A stretch of 27,333 nt of DNA from Bacteroidota bacterium (GCA_023430325.1 JAEZAU010000207.1:1-27333); one strand, 5' to 3'; counted from the stretch's first letter, positions 9,020-17,363 are shown. Notes: generated by a model not told the origin, from the sequence alone. Numbers and translations are program-made.

Positions 9020-12000
9020 TCAAAGTCCGAAGCGATCGCGGAAGTCATCCACCTTGCGGCGGTTGGTGATGATGAACTGGTAATCGGGCTGGTCCTTCAC
9101 CGAGAATTTCCGTTTATCATCCTTCAACTCGCTGATCATGGTATTGAACTGCTGGTCGCTGCTGAAGGTGTAAAGGTAGTTGCGGGTGTATTGGAAGAAA
9201 TACCAGGTCTGGTCATCGAGCATGAGGAAGATCGTCATGATATCGCCGCTTCGTTTGCGTTCAAGATGGATCTTCCCTTTCACGTAACGGTACACCGGTT
9301 TCTTCATGATGGTGGCGATGCCGATCGGGCCATCGCTCAGCCAGCTCTGCTCGGGACCATCCCAATGCATCTTCACGTCGCCGAACACGATCGGTTTCAT
9401 GATCTCATCGGGCAGTTTCTTTATCTCGCCTTTGATGCTGAGCTCACTGATCACCTTGTCCGAGCGCTCAAGCCCGAGCATTTCGCGCAGCATCTTCTCG
9501 TAGTACGTGGTGGCGATGTCCAGCTGCTTCTGTTCAGGATAGGCCAGGAACTGTGTGGCCATGCGCTCAAGTGCCGCTTCGTGGAACGGGAAGTCCGCCA
9601 GCAAGACTTCCTGGGTAGTGCATTTGGTGCCGTCCATTTCGAATCGCAGGCCGCCGACACCCTTCATCTTCACCTGGCCGAGGTCAACGCCATGGTCGAT
9701 CTTTCCATCGGCAAGAATGACACAGTTCTCCACCGCGAGGCTCACCAGATCGCCCGGCAATTCACGCTTCTTGATCTTGTCCTTGTTGGAGATCATGTAT
9801 TCCTTCCGGCCTTTGTCATAATAGAGGAATCCGCCGGCCTTTATCAGCGCCTTATCGGCAGGATCGGTGGTGCGGCTGAGGAAAGTACCGTATGTCACGA
9901 ATGGATCTTCGGCCGAGAGATAAACTCCCGCACCGATCATTGCACCGGTATCATCATACAGCGTATCGGCCACGGGGATCAACACTTCCATGGGATCGAT
10001 CTGTCCGCGGAAGGCCATCCAATTTCTGGCAAGGCCTTCACATCCGTGCTGTATCCGGGTGCTTCCGCTGAAGGTGAGTTCCTTTACGCTGGCAGTAAGG
10101 AACACATCACCAAAATAATCGAACGCGGGGCTTAGCTGGAAGTCCTGCTCCTTTTCAATTCGCCCATGCGCGAAGGTCTGGAAGGTGGTGTCCACCCCTA
10201 CTGATGTCATCGGGATCTTGAAGGATCGCTGGGTCTCATCCACATAGTCGTAATCGCCCGTGGCGGTGTAATTACGCTTCGCCTTGATGTTCGCAGTGGC
10301 GTTGTAGATCTTGTGGAACTTGTTGACGAAGTTGGCCGTGATCACCGCGTTCTGCAACGGATCGATCTCGGCATGTTTGCGAATGCGCAGGATGGCACTG
10401 TCGGGACTGATCAATGCATCGGCCACCTGGATGTAGATCACATCCGAAGCCGTGATCAAATGTTTCTTCAGGTCGTACCGTGCGCGCGGCGCCATGAAGC
10501 TGAGCGAATCCTGGTCGGGCCGTGTGCTGATGAAGTTCGATCCTGAAAGTTGCAGATCCTCCGATCCGGCAGCGGCGGTGCGATCGCTCTCGAGCTCGAT
10601 ATCCCCTTCATCCATGTACCATTTGAAACGATCCATGAAACAGATGTACTGGTTCACCGGGAATTCGACCTTCGTTTCGTTGCCGTTGCTGACGAATTCG
10701 CCCACGCGTTCATCCAGCTTCACGGTGGCGTTCACGTTGTCGGTGCTGAACGCTATGCTCGACACATCACCATCTGTGAGCCTGAAATCCGATGTATCGG
10801 CCTGCATCTTCATGGTCTCGAACTCGAACAGATCGGATGTGAGCGTTGCGTTACCGAAATCGATCATTCCCGCGCCGGTCATTCCGGTGGGAGTCAATTC
10901 CGTGAAGCCGTTCAGTTGCGCCTGGCCATCATACATCTCCATTGATCGTCGGAGCTTTTCGGAGTGGAGCATATCCTTGGCGGGCTCCAGGCGAACATAG
11001 AGATCGCCACCCTTCACCAACGGCACTTTTGCTGATGCAGAGGCCAGGTTGGTGAGCGTATCAGCGCGGCCGATCGTACTATCAGGCGTGAAGACAAGGC
11101 TCTTCGAAGTCAATGTGGTGGTGAGGAATGCCAGATCGCCATTGCCCTGCAGACCGCGGCTGTTCAGCACTATGTCGTTGGTGAATTTGGCCTTCTTGCC
11201 ATAAAGGGGCATTCCTGCTTCGCCCGTGGCTTTTTCGAAACCGAGCGAATAATCGGCCATCAAACGCAAGGGTTCATGCAGATCGGGAAAGATGCCGCCG
11301 GAAACGAGCGTTCCATTGAAAAAGAGACCGGCATTTGTGAAGTTGTCCAGACTGTCGATCTGGAATGGATCACTCTTGTAGTAGAACTTGTTGCGATCGT
11401 ATACGCCGCGCTGGATGTTCTTCTTGTCGTAATAGACGTAGCTCTCGCGCGTACTGTTGAATTTCGGGTAGGCCGGATATTCCTTCTGTTTCAAACCGCT
11501 CTTGTTGCTGGCATGATCCACCTCAAGACTGCCGGTCACCTGTTCAAGCACGTTCTTCACCTTCACCAACGACCGTTCACCCTTATCGTTCTCCTCAAAA
11601 CTTTCCGCGTAGAAGGTGACCGAATCCACATTGAGCAGATCGATGACGAACGTTTCATAATGGAAATGGTAATCCTTTCCGTAATACTGCAGTTTACCGG
11701 CCTGAACGCTTCCACCGAAACGGAAGTCACGGCCTTTCTCCATGGTGATCGTCTTCTCGGCCGGGAAGATCTTCACATCATTGGAATCGCTCAGCACGAT
11801 GCGGGCGACGCCTTTCATGGTAAGCTCATTATTGAGCAGGTTCAATGTGGCGTTTACCCCATCATCGCTGTTGCTGTTGATCTGTAATGCGTCATAATCC
11901 TTTCTCCCAGCGCTGTTAAGGATATGCTGCTGCATACGCGGTGTCACCTCCACCCATTCCTCTTCCACATCATAACGCAGATAGCCTTTGTTGGCCATGT

Positions 12001-13552
12001 CGATGATCAACGGGATGACCTGTTGTTTCTGCAGCTTGGTGAAGTTGGCGAAATCCTGCGCGTAGAATTTGCCGTTGGTCTTCTTGCTCAGATCATTGAG
12101 GCGCACGAGCGGATGCATATTGTCGATCCCCATCATGCCCATGTAGCGCTTGTCCCTGAAATAATCGAAGCTTTCGAAACTCGCCTTCGTCTGTGAACTG
12201 CCGCTCAGATTGCCCATATGCACCACCGGATCGCCCTGCTTCCAGGTGAGCACTTCGAAGTACATGTCGATCGCGTGGAACGTATTGAAGAATGGCGATT
12301 TTCCCAGGCCTTCCTCCTTTTTGATGATCGAAAGCTGGCGGCGATCCTTGAGGAATCGCAGGCTCACATTGTGATGGTAGATCGAATCCTTGTCCAGTTT
12401 CAATTGAACGTACACATCGTCACTGGTGATGCGTTCCGGCTCTATGCTGAACAGCAATCCACTGGTGATGATGAACGGCTTTTTCTCCCGGTAGAACGTG
12501 AGGTAGGCAGGCTCTTCGCGAGTTCCGTACCCCTGCAACTTCGCGCCCTGCAGCGTGAAGCCCCCTTCGAAATCGATGTCCGTTACGATGTTGCGGATGC
12601 GCATGCGCCGATCGTAGCTCTCGAAACGCGGATAGCTGGCGCTCTCCTCTTTCACGTTGGCCAGCACTTTGTCGGTGATCTTTCCGAGGAGCGGCTTTTC
12701 GAAATACGGGTCGGTGAACCGGATCGAATCCACCGTGAACTCCGATCCTTTCAACCGCACATCATATTCGTGGTCCCATTCTGCGAACGTGGACACGGGT
12801 TTCAATCCTGCTCTTTCCCAGGTGACCTTTCCACCCATCCCACGCCAGAGATCACGCGTGGGAAAGAATGTTCCGGAGGTGTTCCTGATGATGGCGCTGT
12901 CACCTTTGGAGATGCACTTCAGGTCCATCTTCGGGAAGATGACCTTCGGGATCGAATCATATTCGAACGTGAACTTCGAAGTGCTGCTCCGCCATTCGGT
13001 ACTGGCGCTGGAGAAAAGGATGTTCTCCCGGAAGAGACCGACACATGTGGCGATGAATGCCTGTACGTTCTGCTTCTTCCCGCTCTGCACGGCGCTTTCC
13101 ATGCTCTTCATCCATGCATCGAATTCCGCTGCGCCGCGCCCACCTTTCGGGAACTCCACCACCGCAGCCAGAAAGTCGCGGTAGAACGGGAACGCTTCGA
13201 AGCGTTTCTTCTGCATGTAGTTCGCAACATCCACAATGCGGCCGCGTTGCTGATCATTGTAGTACGTGCCGTTCCACACCGGAGCGAACGTGATCTCAAT
13301 GAATTCCCGGCCTTCCTTCTTGTTGGCCTCCACCATGAATTCGGTGATCTCCTGGAGAAAGAGCGCCTGATCCTTGCTGAAGGTCTTCTGCTGGGCGTGC
13401 GCGATGCCTGATGTGAAAAGCAGCATCAATGACACGAAGATCTTGAAGAGAGTTGTCAGTTGTTCGTTGCCAGTTGTCAGAATGGATCCTGACCGATGAC
13501 AATGCGGAACAGACAACTGACTACCGGCAACTGGCAACTTGAATTCCCTCAT
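9020..13552 (-). CDS. Giant exported beta-rich protein of unknown function (LptA/OstA-like fold possible)
   Basis: I do not recognise a named family. The frame is 1510 codons. A signal peptide core FKIFVSLMLLFTSGIAHA precedes a mature start at about QQKTFSKD. The first 250 residues look helical (FLQEITEFMVEANKKEG, WMKSMESAVQSG). The rest is an almost unbroken series of short beta strands with Asp/Asn/Gly turns. Local passages such as FMAPRARYDLKKHLITASD and ATLTSDLFEFETMKMQ look like the strand repeats of LptA/OstA-type beta-jellyrolls or AsmA-like bridges; this is inference. No beta-barrel signature or catalytic motif stands out. The true start is unclear: ATG 13552 overlaps the prmA stop as ATGA, but codons 6-34 are made of an inverted repeat (13452-13538). 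It lies between prmA and plsY in a tight operon, suggesting an envelope role. Confidence 0.75.
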   Translation of the reverse strand: MREFKLPVAGSQLSVPHCHRSGSILTTGNEQLTTLFKIFVSLMLLFTSGIAHAQQKTFSKDQALFLQEITEFMVEANKKEGREFIEITFAPVWNGTYYNDQQRGRIVDVANYMQKKRFEAFPFYRDFLAAVVEFPKGGRGAAEFDAWMKSMESAVQSGKKQNVQAFIATCVGLFRENILFSSASTEWRSSTSKFTFEYDSIPKVIFPKMDLKCISKGDSAIIRNTSGTFFPTRDLWRGMGGKVTWERAGLKPVSTFAEWDHEYDVRLKGSEFTVDSIRFTDPYFEKPLLGKITDKVLANVKEESASYPRFESYDRRMRIRNIVTDIDFEGGFTLQGAKLQGYGTREEPAYLTFYREKKPFIITSGLLFSIEPERITSDDVYVQLKLDKDSIYHHNVSLRFLKDRRQLSIIKKEEGLGKSPFFNTFHAIDMYFEVLTWKQGDPVVHMGNLSGSSQTKASFESFDYFRDKRYMGMMGIDNMHPLVRLNDLSKKTNGKFYAQDFANFTKLQKQQVIPLIIDMANKGYLRYDVEEEWVEVTPRMQQHILNSAGRKDYDALQINSNSDDGVNATLNLLNNELTMKGVARIVLSDSNDVKIFPAEKTITMEKGRDFRFGGSVQAGKLQYYGKDYHFHYETFVIDLLNVDSVTFYAESFEENDKGERSLVKVKNVLEQVTGSLEVDHASNKSGLKQKEYPAYPKFNSTRESYVYYDKKNIQRGVYDRNKFYYKSDPFQIDSLDNFTNAGLFFNGTLVSGGIFPDLHEPLRLMADYSLGFEKATGEAGMPLYGKKAKFTNDIVLNSRGLQGNGDLAFLTTTLTSKSLVFTPDSTIGRADTLTNLASASAKVPLVKGGDLYVRLEPAKDMLHSEKLRRSMEMYDGQAQLNGFTELTPTGMTGAGMIDFGNATLTSDLFEFETMKMQADTSDFRLTDGDVSSIAFSTDNVNATVKLDERVGEFVSNGNETKVEFPVNQYICFMDRFKWYMDEGDIELESDRTAAAGSEDLQLSGSNFISTRPDQDSLSFMAPRARYDLKKHLITASDVIYIQVADALISPDSAILRIRKHAEIDPLQNAVITANFVNKFHKIYNATANIKAKRNYTATGDYDYVDETQRSFKIPMTSVGVDTTFQTFAHGRIEKEQDFQLSPAFDYFGDVFLTASVKELTFSGSTRIQHGCEGLARNWMAFRGQIDPMEVLIPVADTLYDDTGAMIGAGVYLSAEDPFVTYGTFLSRTTDPADKALIKAGGFLYYDKGRKEYMISNKDKIKKRELPGDLVSLAVENCVILADGKIDHGVDLGQVKMKGVGGLRFEMDGTKCTTQEVLLADFPFHEAALERMATQFLAYPEQKQLDIATTYYEKMLREMLGLERSDKVISELSIKGEIKKLPDEIMKPIVFGDVKMHWDGPEQSWLSDGPIGIATIMKKPVYRYVKGKIHLERKRSGDIMTIFLMLDDQTWYFFQYTRNYLYTFSSDQQFNTMISELKDDKRKFSVKDQPDYQFIITNRRKVDDFRDRFGL
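13452..13538. repeat. Imperfect inverted repeat (CAACTG-rich) at the prmA / giant-gene junction
   Basis: The left arm 13452-13478 (starting GTTGTCAGTTG) and right arm 13512-13538 (ending CTGGCAAC) are reverse complements over 27 nt with 21 matches. The 33-nt spacer contains GGATCC. Each arm holds repeated CAACTG/CAGTTG units, so it looks like an intergenic repeat and not coding sequence. It lies inside the formal reading frame of the 1510-codon gene, between the ATG that overlaps prmA and the signal-peptide core. Confidence 0.6.
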
Positions 13553-14382
13553 GGTTTCCTACAACCCAACAACGCCCAATCGCCTTCGTTCATACGTTCG
13601 GCAAGTTCGAAACCCGTGTCGCGGGCCTTTTGTGCGAGCATATGCCGATCGGTGACCACGAAGCCGCTCAGCAGAAGGGCACCTCCATGATCGAGGGCAT
13701 CATACATCAGCTGCATCGCTTCCAGGAGCGTGTTGCGTTCAATGTTGGCCAAGATAGCGTCATAGACCTTACCCTGAAGAAATGTGGCCACGCCCTTTTC
13801 AACATGGATCCTCGTGCAACCGTTCCGTCCCACATTATCGATCGCATTGTCCACGGCCTGTTGATCGATATCGATCGCATCGACGGTGGCGGCATCCATT
13901 CTTTCGGCGAGGATCGCGAGCACTCCTGTGCCGCAGCCAAGATCGCAGACGCGCTTTGCAGCAAGGTCCACATCGAGCATGGCCTTTACCATCATGCGGG
14001 TGGTGGCGTGATGGCCCGTGCCGAACGCCATGCGTGGTGTGATGACCAGTTCATGGGTGAAGCCCTCAACATGTGGATGGAAATCGGCCCTTATCCGGAC
14101 ATCCTTCCCTACTTCCACCGGCTGGAAGCTCCTCTCCCATTCTGCATTCCAGTTGCGGCCGGGGATCTCGATCGATGTCCAGTTCACTGATACATGAGGA
14201 TCACGCAAGGTCAACAACCGGGAAAGTGCCGCGGGATCGAACTTCGAAGAAGGGATGTACGCATGAAGCCCGCCTGTTGTCTCCTCGAAACTTTCATATC
14301 CGATCTCACCCAGTTCGACCATGAGCAGATCGCGCCATGGATCGATAGGTTGTAAAAGGAAGGTGACCTGCGTGTAGTTCAC
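13549..14382 (-). CDS. prmA: Ribosomal protein L11 methyltransferase
   Basis: PrmA is an S-adenosylmethionine-dependent enzyme that trimethylates amino groups of ribosomal protein L11. The 277-residue length is normal. An N-terminal substrate-recognition domain (about 1-100) is followed by the PrmA hallmark MAFGTGHHATT (about 118-128), the SAM-binding motif I DLGCGTG (147-153), the acidic loop DAIDID (about 168-173), and the catalytic-site motif LANIERNTLL (211-220), equivalent to the N-P-P-Y loop of other methyltransferases. It begins 12 nt after the tpiA stop, and its own stop overlaps the next ATG by 4 nt. Identification is secure. Confidence 0.95.
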   Translation of the reverse strand: MNYTQVTFLLQPIDPWRDLLMVELGEIGYESFEETTGGLHAYIPSSKFDPAALSRLLTLRDPHVSVNWTSIEIPGRNWNAEWERSFQPVEVGKDVRIRADFHPHVEGFTHELVITPRMAFGTGHHATTRMMVKAMLDVDLAAKRVCDLGCGTGVLAILAERMDAATVDAIDIDQQAVDNAIDNVGRNGCTRIHVEKGVATFLQGKVYDAILANIERNTLLEAMQLMYDALDHGGALLLSGFVVTDRHMLAQKARDTGFELAERMNEGDWALLGCRKP

Positions 14383-14394
14383 GATCGAATGGGA

Positions 14395-15153
14395 TCAGGT
14401 ACGTTCTGCGATCGAGATCAATTGAAGGAACTGATCGGCCTCCAGCGATGCGCCACCGATCAAGCCGCCGTTCACATCCTTCTGGGTGAACAGACTTTCA
14501 GCATTATCGGGCTTGCAACTTCCCCCGTAGAGGATCGGTATCGCCGAGGCCACATCACCGGCCAATTTCCGCAATTCCGAACGGATGAAGGCGTGCATTT
14601 CCTGCGCCTGATCGGGCGTTGCTGTAAGCCCTGTGCCGATCGCCCACACCGGTTCATAGGCGATGATGATCCCTGACAAGGCTTGGGCTGAAAGACCATT
14701 GAGCGCCTCGCGAAGTTGACGTTCCACCACTTTGAAATGATCGCCCGCTTGGCGTTCCTCTTTCACTTCACCGCAACAATAGATCGGTGTGATGCCACCC
14801 TTCAACAATGCCTGTATCTTCTTATTGATGATCTCATCGGTCTCACCGAAATATTGACGACGCTCACTATGCCCGACGATGCATGAGCCAACACCGAGGC
14901 TTGCAAGCATGGGTACGCTCACTTCACCGGTGAAGGCACCTTTGCCCTCATGATGACAATTCTGTGCTGCGACAACGATCGCTGATCCGCGGCCATGTTC
15001 GATGGCATCTGAAAGGAACGGGAAGGACGGCGCTATCATCACCTCCACCTGACCCGATGTGTTCTCCATTCCTTTCACGATCGATGTAACAAGTTCCACC
15101 GCTTCTGCCCGGTCCTTGTGCATCTTCCAGTTACCCGCCACGATCTTTCGCAT
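14395..15153 (-). CDS. tpiA: Triosephosphate isomerase
   Basis: TpiA interconverts dihydroxyacetone phosphate and glyceraldehyde-3-phosphate in glycolysis and gluconeogenesis. The 252 residues match the family. Catalytic residues are in place: Lys10 in GNWKMHK, His95 in VGHSERR, and Glu167 in AYEPVWAIGTG, followed by the flexible loop. The phosphate-binding YGGS and GGASLE motifs are near the end. The open frame continues upstream to 16197, but that part is only the antisense of the dehydrogenase gene; the family N-terminus MRKIVAGNWK fixes the start at 15153. It is the first gene of the minus-strand operon with prmA, the two giant genes and plsY. Its product supplies the triose phosphate that also feeds glycerol-3-phosphate, the PlsY substrate. 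Confidence 0.97.
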   Translation of the reverse strand: MRKIVAGNWKMHKDRAEAVELVTSIVKGMENTSGQVEVMIAPSFPFLSDAIEHGRGSAIVVAAQNCHHEGKGAFTGEVSVPMLASLGVGSCIVGHSERRQYFGETDEIINKKIQALLKGGITPIYCCGEVKEERQAGDHFKVVERQLREALNGLSAQALSGIIIAYEPVWAIGTGLTATPDQAQEMHAFIRSELRKLAGDVASAIPILYGGSCKPDNAESLFTQKDVNGGLIGGASLEADQFLQLISIAERT

Positions 15154-15157
15154 GGCG

Positions 15158-15165
15158 CAAAGGTC
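15158..15165 (-). promoter_or_regulatory. Possible -7 box (GACCTTTG) immediately before tpiA
   Basis: The minus strand reads GACCTTTG, one mismatch from TAnnTTTG, only 4 nt before the tpiA ATG. If functional, the transcript would start at or near the start codon and have almost no leader. No convincing -33 element is seen, so this is tentative. Confidence 0.3.
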
Positions 15166-15184
15166 GGAATGCTTTTTCAGATCG

Positions 15185-15303
15185 GATCTTGCGTTAGGGA
15201 TAGAAGTGGAAAGCCCGGAAGCCTTCTTAGGCTGAGGACTTGCAACGCATAGCCCGGCCCGGCCCACCCCGCAGGTTCGGGGTGGGCCGGGCAACGCCCT
15301 AAG
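15185..15303 (-). repeat. Interspersed intergenic repeat, copy B, with 15-bp GC-rich hairpin
   Basis: This is the longer relative of the repeat at 847-927, in the same orientation. It contains a perfect 15-bp stem: 15257-15271 (GCCCGGCCCACCCCG) pairs with 15278-15292 around the 6-nt loop CAGGTT. The stem occupies the place of the small CCC-TGC-GGG hairpin in copy A. The shared ends are GGGCGTTGCCC and CTTCTATCCCTAACGCA on the minus strand. It lies between the divergent tpiA and dehydrogenase genes, so it cannot be a terminator for either; no T tract follows. Confidence 0.7.
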
Positions 15304-15336
15304 ACCATGAACGAACATATTTGAAGCTTCTCGCCC

Positions 15337-15344
15337 CAACTTTG
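15337..15344 (+). promoter_or_regulatory. Possible -7 box (CAACTTTG) before the dehydrogenase gene
   Basis: CAACTTTG differs from TAnnTTTG at the first base and ends 4 nt before ATG 15349. A TTTG at 15320-15323 is upstream, but the 13-nt spacing is shorter than the usual 19-20. If the gene starts at the second Met codon (15358) the leader would be about 13 nt longer than the box. Confidence 0.3.
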
Positions 15345-15348
15345 CGTC

Positions 15349-16545
15349 ATGGAAAAGATGAAGGTTGCGGTGATCGGGGCCGGCACCATGGGCATGGGGA
15401 TAGCGCAGGTGGCGGCGCAGGCAGGCCATGAGGTGCGGCTCTTCGATACCCGTGGCGATGCGGTGGACGTCGCCTTGGAAGGTCTGCGCCGTACCCTGCA
15501 GAAGCTCGCCGAAAAGGGCAGGATCTCCTCTGCCGAGGCTGATGCGATCGCCAGCCGGATAAGACCGGTGGTGGATATTCAACAATTGAACGGCTGTTCC
15601 ATCGCGATCGAAGCGATCGTGGAGGACCTGGCGGTGAAGAAGAGGCTCTTTGCTGAACTGGAAACGATCTGTGAGGATCTTGATGGTCCCTGCGTGCTCG
15701 CCACCAATACATCTTCCCTTTCGGTTACAGCGATAGCCAGTGCATGTAAAAGACCGGAGCGCGTGATCGGCCTGCATTTCTTCAATCCGGCACCGCTGCT
15801 TCCATTGGTGGAAATAGTTCCAGGTCTTGTGACCGATGCGGCATTGATCCCGAAGATGAACGAACTGATGAAGGAATGGAAGAAAGTGCCGGTGGTCTGC
15901 AAGGACACGCCAGGCTTCATCGTGAACCGTGTGGCACGGCCATTCTATGGCGAGAGCATCAGGATCTTTGAAGAAGGCATTGCTTCCATGCCGGAAATAG
16001 ATGAAGCGATGCGGGCGATCGGTGGCTTCAGAATGGGACCGTTCGAGTTGATGGACCTGATCGGCAATGATGTGAACCTTACCGTGACCAGGACCGTGTG
16101 GGAAGCTTTTTTCTACGATCCGCGGTACAAGCCGAGCCTTACCCAACAAAGGCAGGTGGAGAGCGGACGGTTGGGCCGCAAGACCGGTCGCGGTCATTAC
16201 GACTACTCCAGGGAATTGCAGAGAACAACGGTGGATGCAGAAAAAGGCCGGCTCATCGTGGATCGTGTGGTGGCCATGTTGATCAATGAAGCGGTGGACG
16301 CTCTGTTCTGGAACGTGGCCAGCGCCAAGGATATCGATCTGGCCATGACCAAGGGCGTCAACTACCCGAAGGGTCTTCTGGCCTGGGCCGATGAGATCGG
16401 TGCCAGGGAGTGCCTCAGGCGTATGGAAGAGTTACTTTCGATGTATGGTGAAGACCGGTACAGACCATCCCCGCTCCTGCGCCAGACAGCCTTGACCAAC
16501 AGCCGCTTCACCCAGCAAGGCACCCCCGCCGGTGTGGGTGGTTGA
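15349..16545 (+). CDS. paaH: 3-hydroxyacyl-CoA dehydrogenase, PaaH-like
   Basis: The enzyme oxidises a 3-hydroxyacyl-CoA to the 3-oxoacyl-CoA with NAD+. The 398 residues comprise an NAD-binding domain with VIGAGTMGMGIA (about 8-19), then a dehydrogenase C-terminal domain (about 185-285) and a second, shorter copy (about 300-385). The catalytic pair is His143 in GLHFFNPAP and Glu155 in LVEIV; Asn193 lies in GFIVNR. Two C-terminal domains on one NAD domain is the layout of 3-hydroxyadipyl-CoA dehydrogenase PaaH, rather than the short Hbd form. The nearby PaaI-like thioesterase and 3-oxoadipyl-CoA thiolase support a role in aromatic acyl-CoA breakdown, but general beta-oxidation or butanoyl metabolism cannot be excluded. 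Family secure, symbol less so. Confidence 0.85.
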   Translation: MEKMKVAVIGAGTMGMGIAQVAAQAGHEVRLFDTRGDAVDVALEGLRRTLQKLAEKGRISSAEADAIASRIRPVVDIQQLNGCSIAIEAIVEDLAVKKRLFAELETICEDLDGPCVLATNTSSLSVTAIASACKRPERVIGLHFFNPAPLLPLVEIVPGLVTDAALIPKMNELMKEWKKVPVVCKDTPGFIVNRVARPFYGESIRIFEEGIASMPEIDEAMRAIGGFRMGPFELMDLIGNDVNLTVTRTVWEAFFYDPRYKPSLTQQRQVESGRLGRKTGRGHYDYSRELQRTTVDAEKGRLIVDRVVAMLINEAVDALFWNVASAKDIDLAMTKGVNYPKGLLAWADEIGARECLRRMEELLSMYGEDRYRPSPLLRQTALTNSRFTQQGTPAGVGG

Positions 16546-16587
16546 AGAATTTAACGTGGAATTTATTTTCCATGGAAAGCTTTTTCA

Positions 16588-16595
16588 TTTCTTTG
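16588..16595 (+). promoter_or_regulatory. Possible -7 box (TTTCTTTG) before the YceI lipoprotein gene
   Basis: TTTCTTTG, one mismatch from TAnnTTTG, lies 23 nt before ATG 16619 in a clearly AT-rich pocket (16545-16600). A 12-bp palindrome TTTCCATGGAAA (16567-16578) lies just upstream and could be an operator, though such a short palindrome may be chance. Confidence 0.35.
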
Positions 16596-16618
16596 TACCC
16601 CTTAACACAACAACAACG

Positions 16619-17263
16619 ATGAGGATCCAACTTCTTTCCACCATGATGGCAGGTGCTTTGTTCACCTCGTGCGGTGACAACAACAATGCGGACACCAGTG
16701 CCACCGCGGCCGATACCACGACCACCAGGACCGCCACGGAAGCCACTTATGTGGTAAGCACCGATCAGAGCAACATCCGCTGGGAGGGTGTGATGCTCGG
16801 CGTGAAGAAGCACCATGGCAACGTGAAATTCACCGATGGTACTGTGACCGTGGCGGGCGGACAATTGGTGGGTGGCAATTTCAGTGTTGATCTAAATACA
16901 ATTGCTCCGCTGGACAGCACCTACGATGAGACTTATACGAAGGACAAACTGATCAACCACCTCAAGAGCCCTGATTTCTTCGATGTGGCGAATCATCCTG
17001 ATGCGAAGCTTCGCATCACCAGCGCTTCCGGGAATACGGCGAACGCTGAACTCACGATCCGTGGGATCACGCATCCTGAAACGATCCAGAACATTCAGAT
17101 CACTGAGAACAACGGCGAACTACGCGCATCGGGCGACCTCACTTTCGATCGCCAGAAGTACGATGTGAAGTGGAGCAGCGGTGCACAGGATATGGTCCTT
17201 TCTGATGACGTGAAGTTGAATATCGAACTCGTTGGCCGAAATGAGGCCACCGCCGCGCGATAA
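16619..17263 (+). CDS. YceI-family lipoprotein
   Basis: This protein of 214 residues begins with a lipoprotein signal, GALFTSC, so Cys18 is the likely lipidated residue. A Thr/Asp/Ala-rich linker (about 20-42) follows, then a YceI domain (about 43-212). Typical features are the opening YVVSTDQSNIRWEG, the GG.F.VDL strand, the SPDFFDV motif (about 119-125, usually 'sp.FFdv..yP') and the closing VKLNIEL. YceI proteins fold as a lipocalin-like beta-barrel that binds an isoprenoid or similar lipid in the periplasm; the exact role is unsettled. The start is ATG 16619, because translation from the upstream in-frame ATG at 16532 would spoil the lipoprotein signal. A strong terminator follows at 17285-17308, so it is a single-gene unit or the end of the dehydrogenase transcript. 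Confidence 0.88.
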   Translation: MRIQLLSTMMAGALFTSCGDNNNADTSATAADTTTTRTATEATYVVSTDQSNIRWEGVMLGVKKHHGNVKFTDGTVTVAGGQLVGGNFSVDLNTIAPLDSTYDETYTKDKLINHLKSPDFFDVANHPDAKLRITSASGNTANAELTIRGITHPETIQNIQITENNGELRASGDLTFDRQKYDVKWSSGAQDMVLSDDVKLNIELVGRNEATAAR

Positions 17264-17284
17264 GAGTGGTATCATAACGAGAAG

Positions 17285-17308
17285 GCCCGCCGATCGGCGG
17301 GCTTTTTT
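17285..17308 (+). terminator. Rho-independent terminator after the YceI gene
   Basis: The 18-nt perfect palindrome GCCCGCCGATCGGCGGGC (17285-17302) is followed directly by six T residues, 21 nt after the stop codon. This is a classic intrinsic terminator on the plus strand. Confidence 0.9.
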
Positions 17309-17363
17309 GTTGAGTACCTTTCAATGGTCAAGGTCTGGAATGGAGCGCGATCGCTCGGACACT

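Noticed and set aside
8900..10135. Plus-strand open frame of about 411 codons antisense to the plsY / 1510-codon genes
   Set aside because: Its composition is His/Leu/Val/Glu-rich with no motif. The real genes on the minus strand explain the openness, because codons giving antisense stops (TTA, CTA, TCA) are rare here.
12218..13411. Plus-strand open frame of about 397 codons antisense to the 1510-codon gene
   Set aside because: Same reason: shadow frame with biased composition, no start context and no recognisable domain. The frame at 7281-8279 (332 codons), antisense to the PD40 protein, was rejected likewise.
15154..16197. Continuation of the tpiA reading frame for another 348 codons on the minus strand
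   Set aside because: The region is antisense to the well-supported dehydrogenase gene and to repeat copy B. TpiA has a fixed N-terminus at 15153, and the upstream residues (many His, Arg, Cys) look like a shadow frame.
16532..16618. Extended start of the YceI protein
   Set aside because: The extra 29 residues overlap the end of the dehydrogenase gene and the promoter region, and they would place the lipobox Cys at residue 47, too far for a normal lipoprotein signal.
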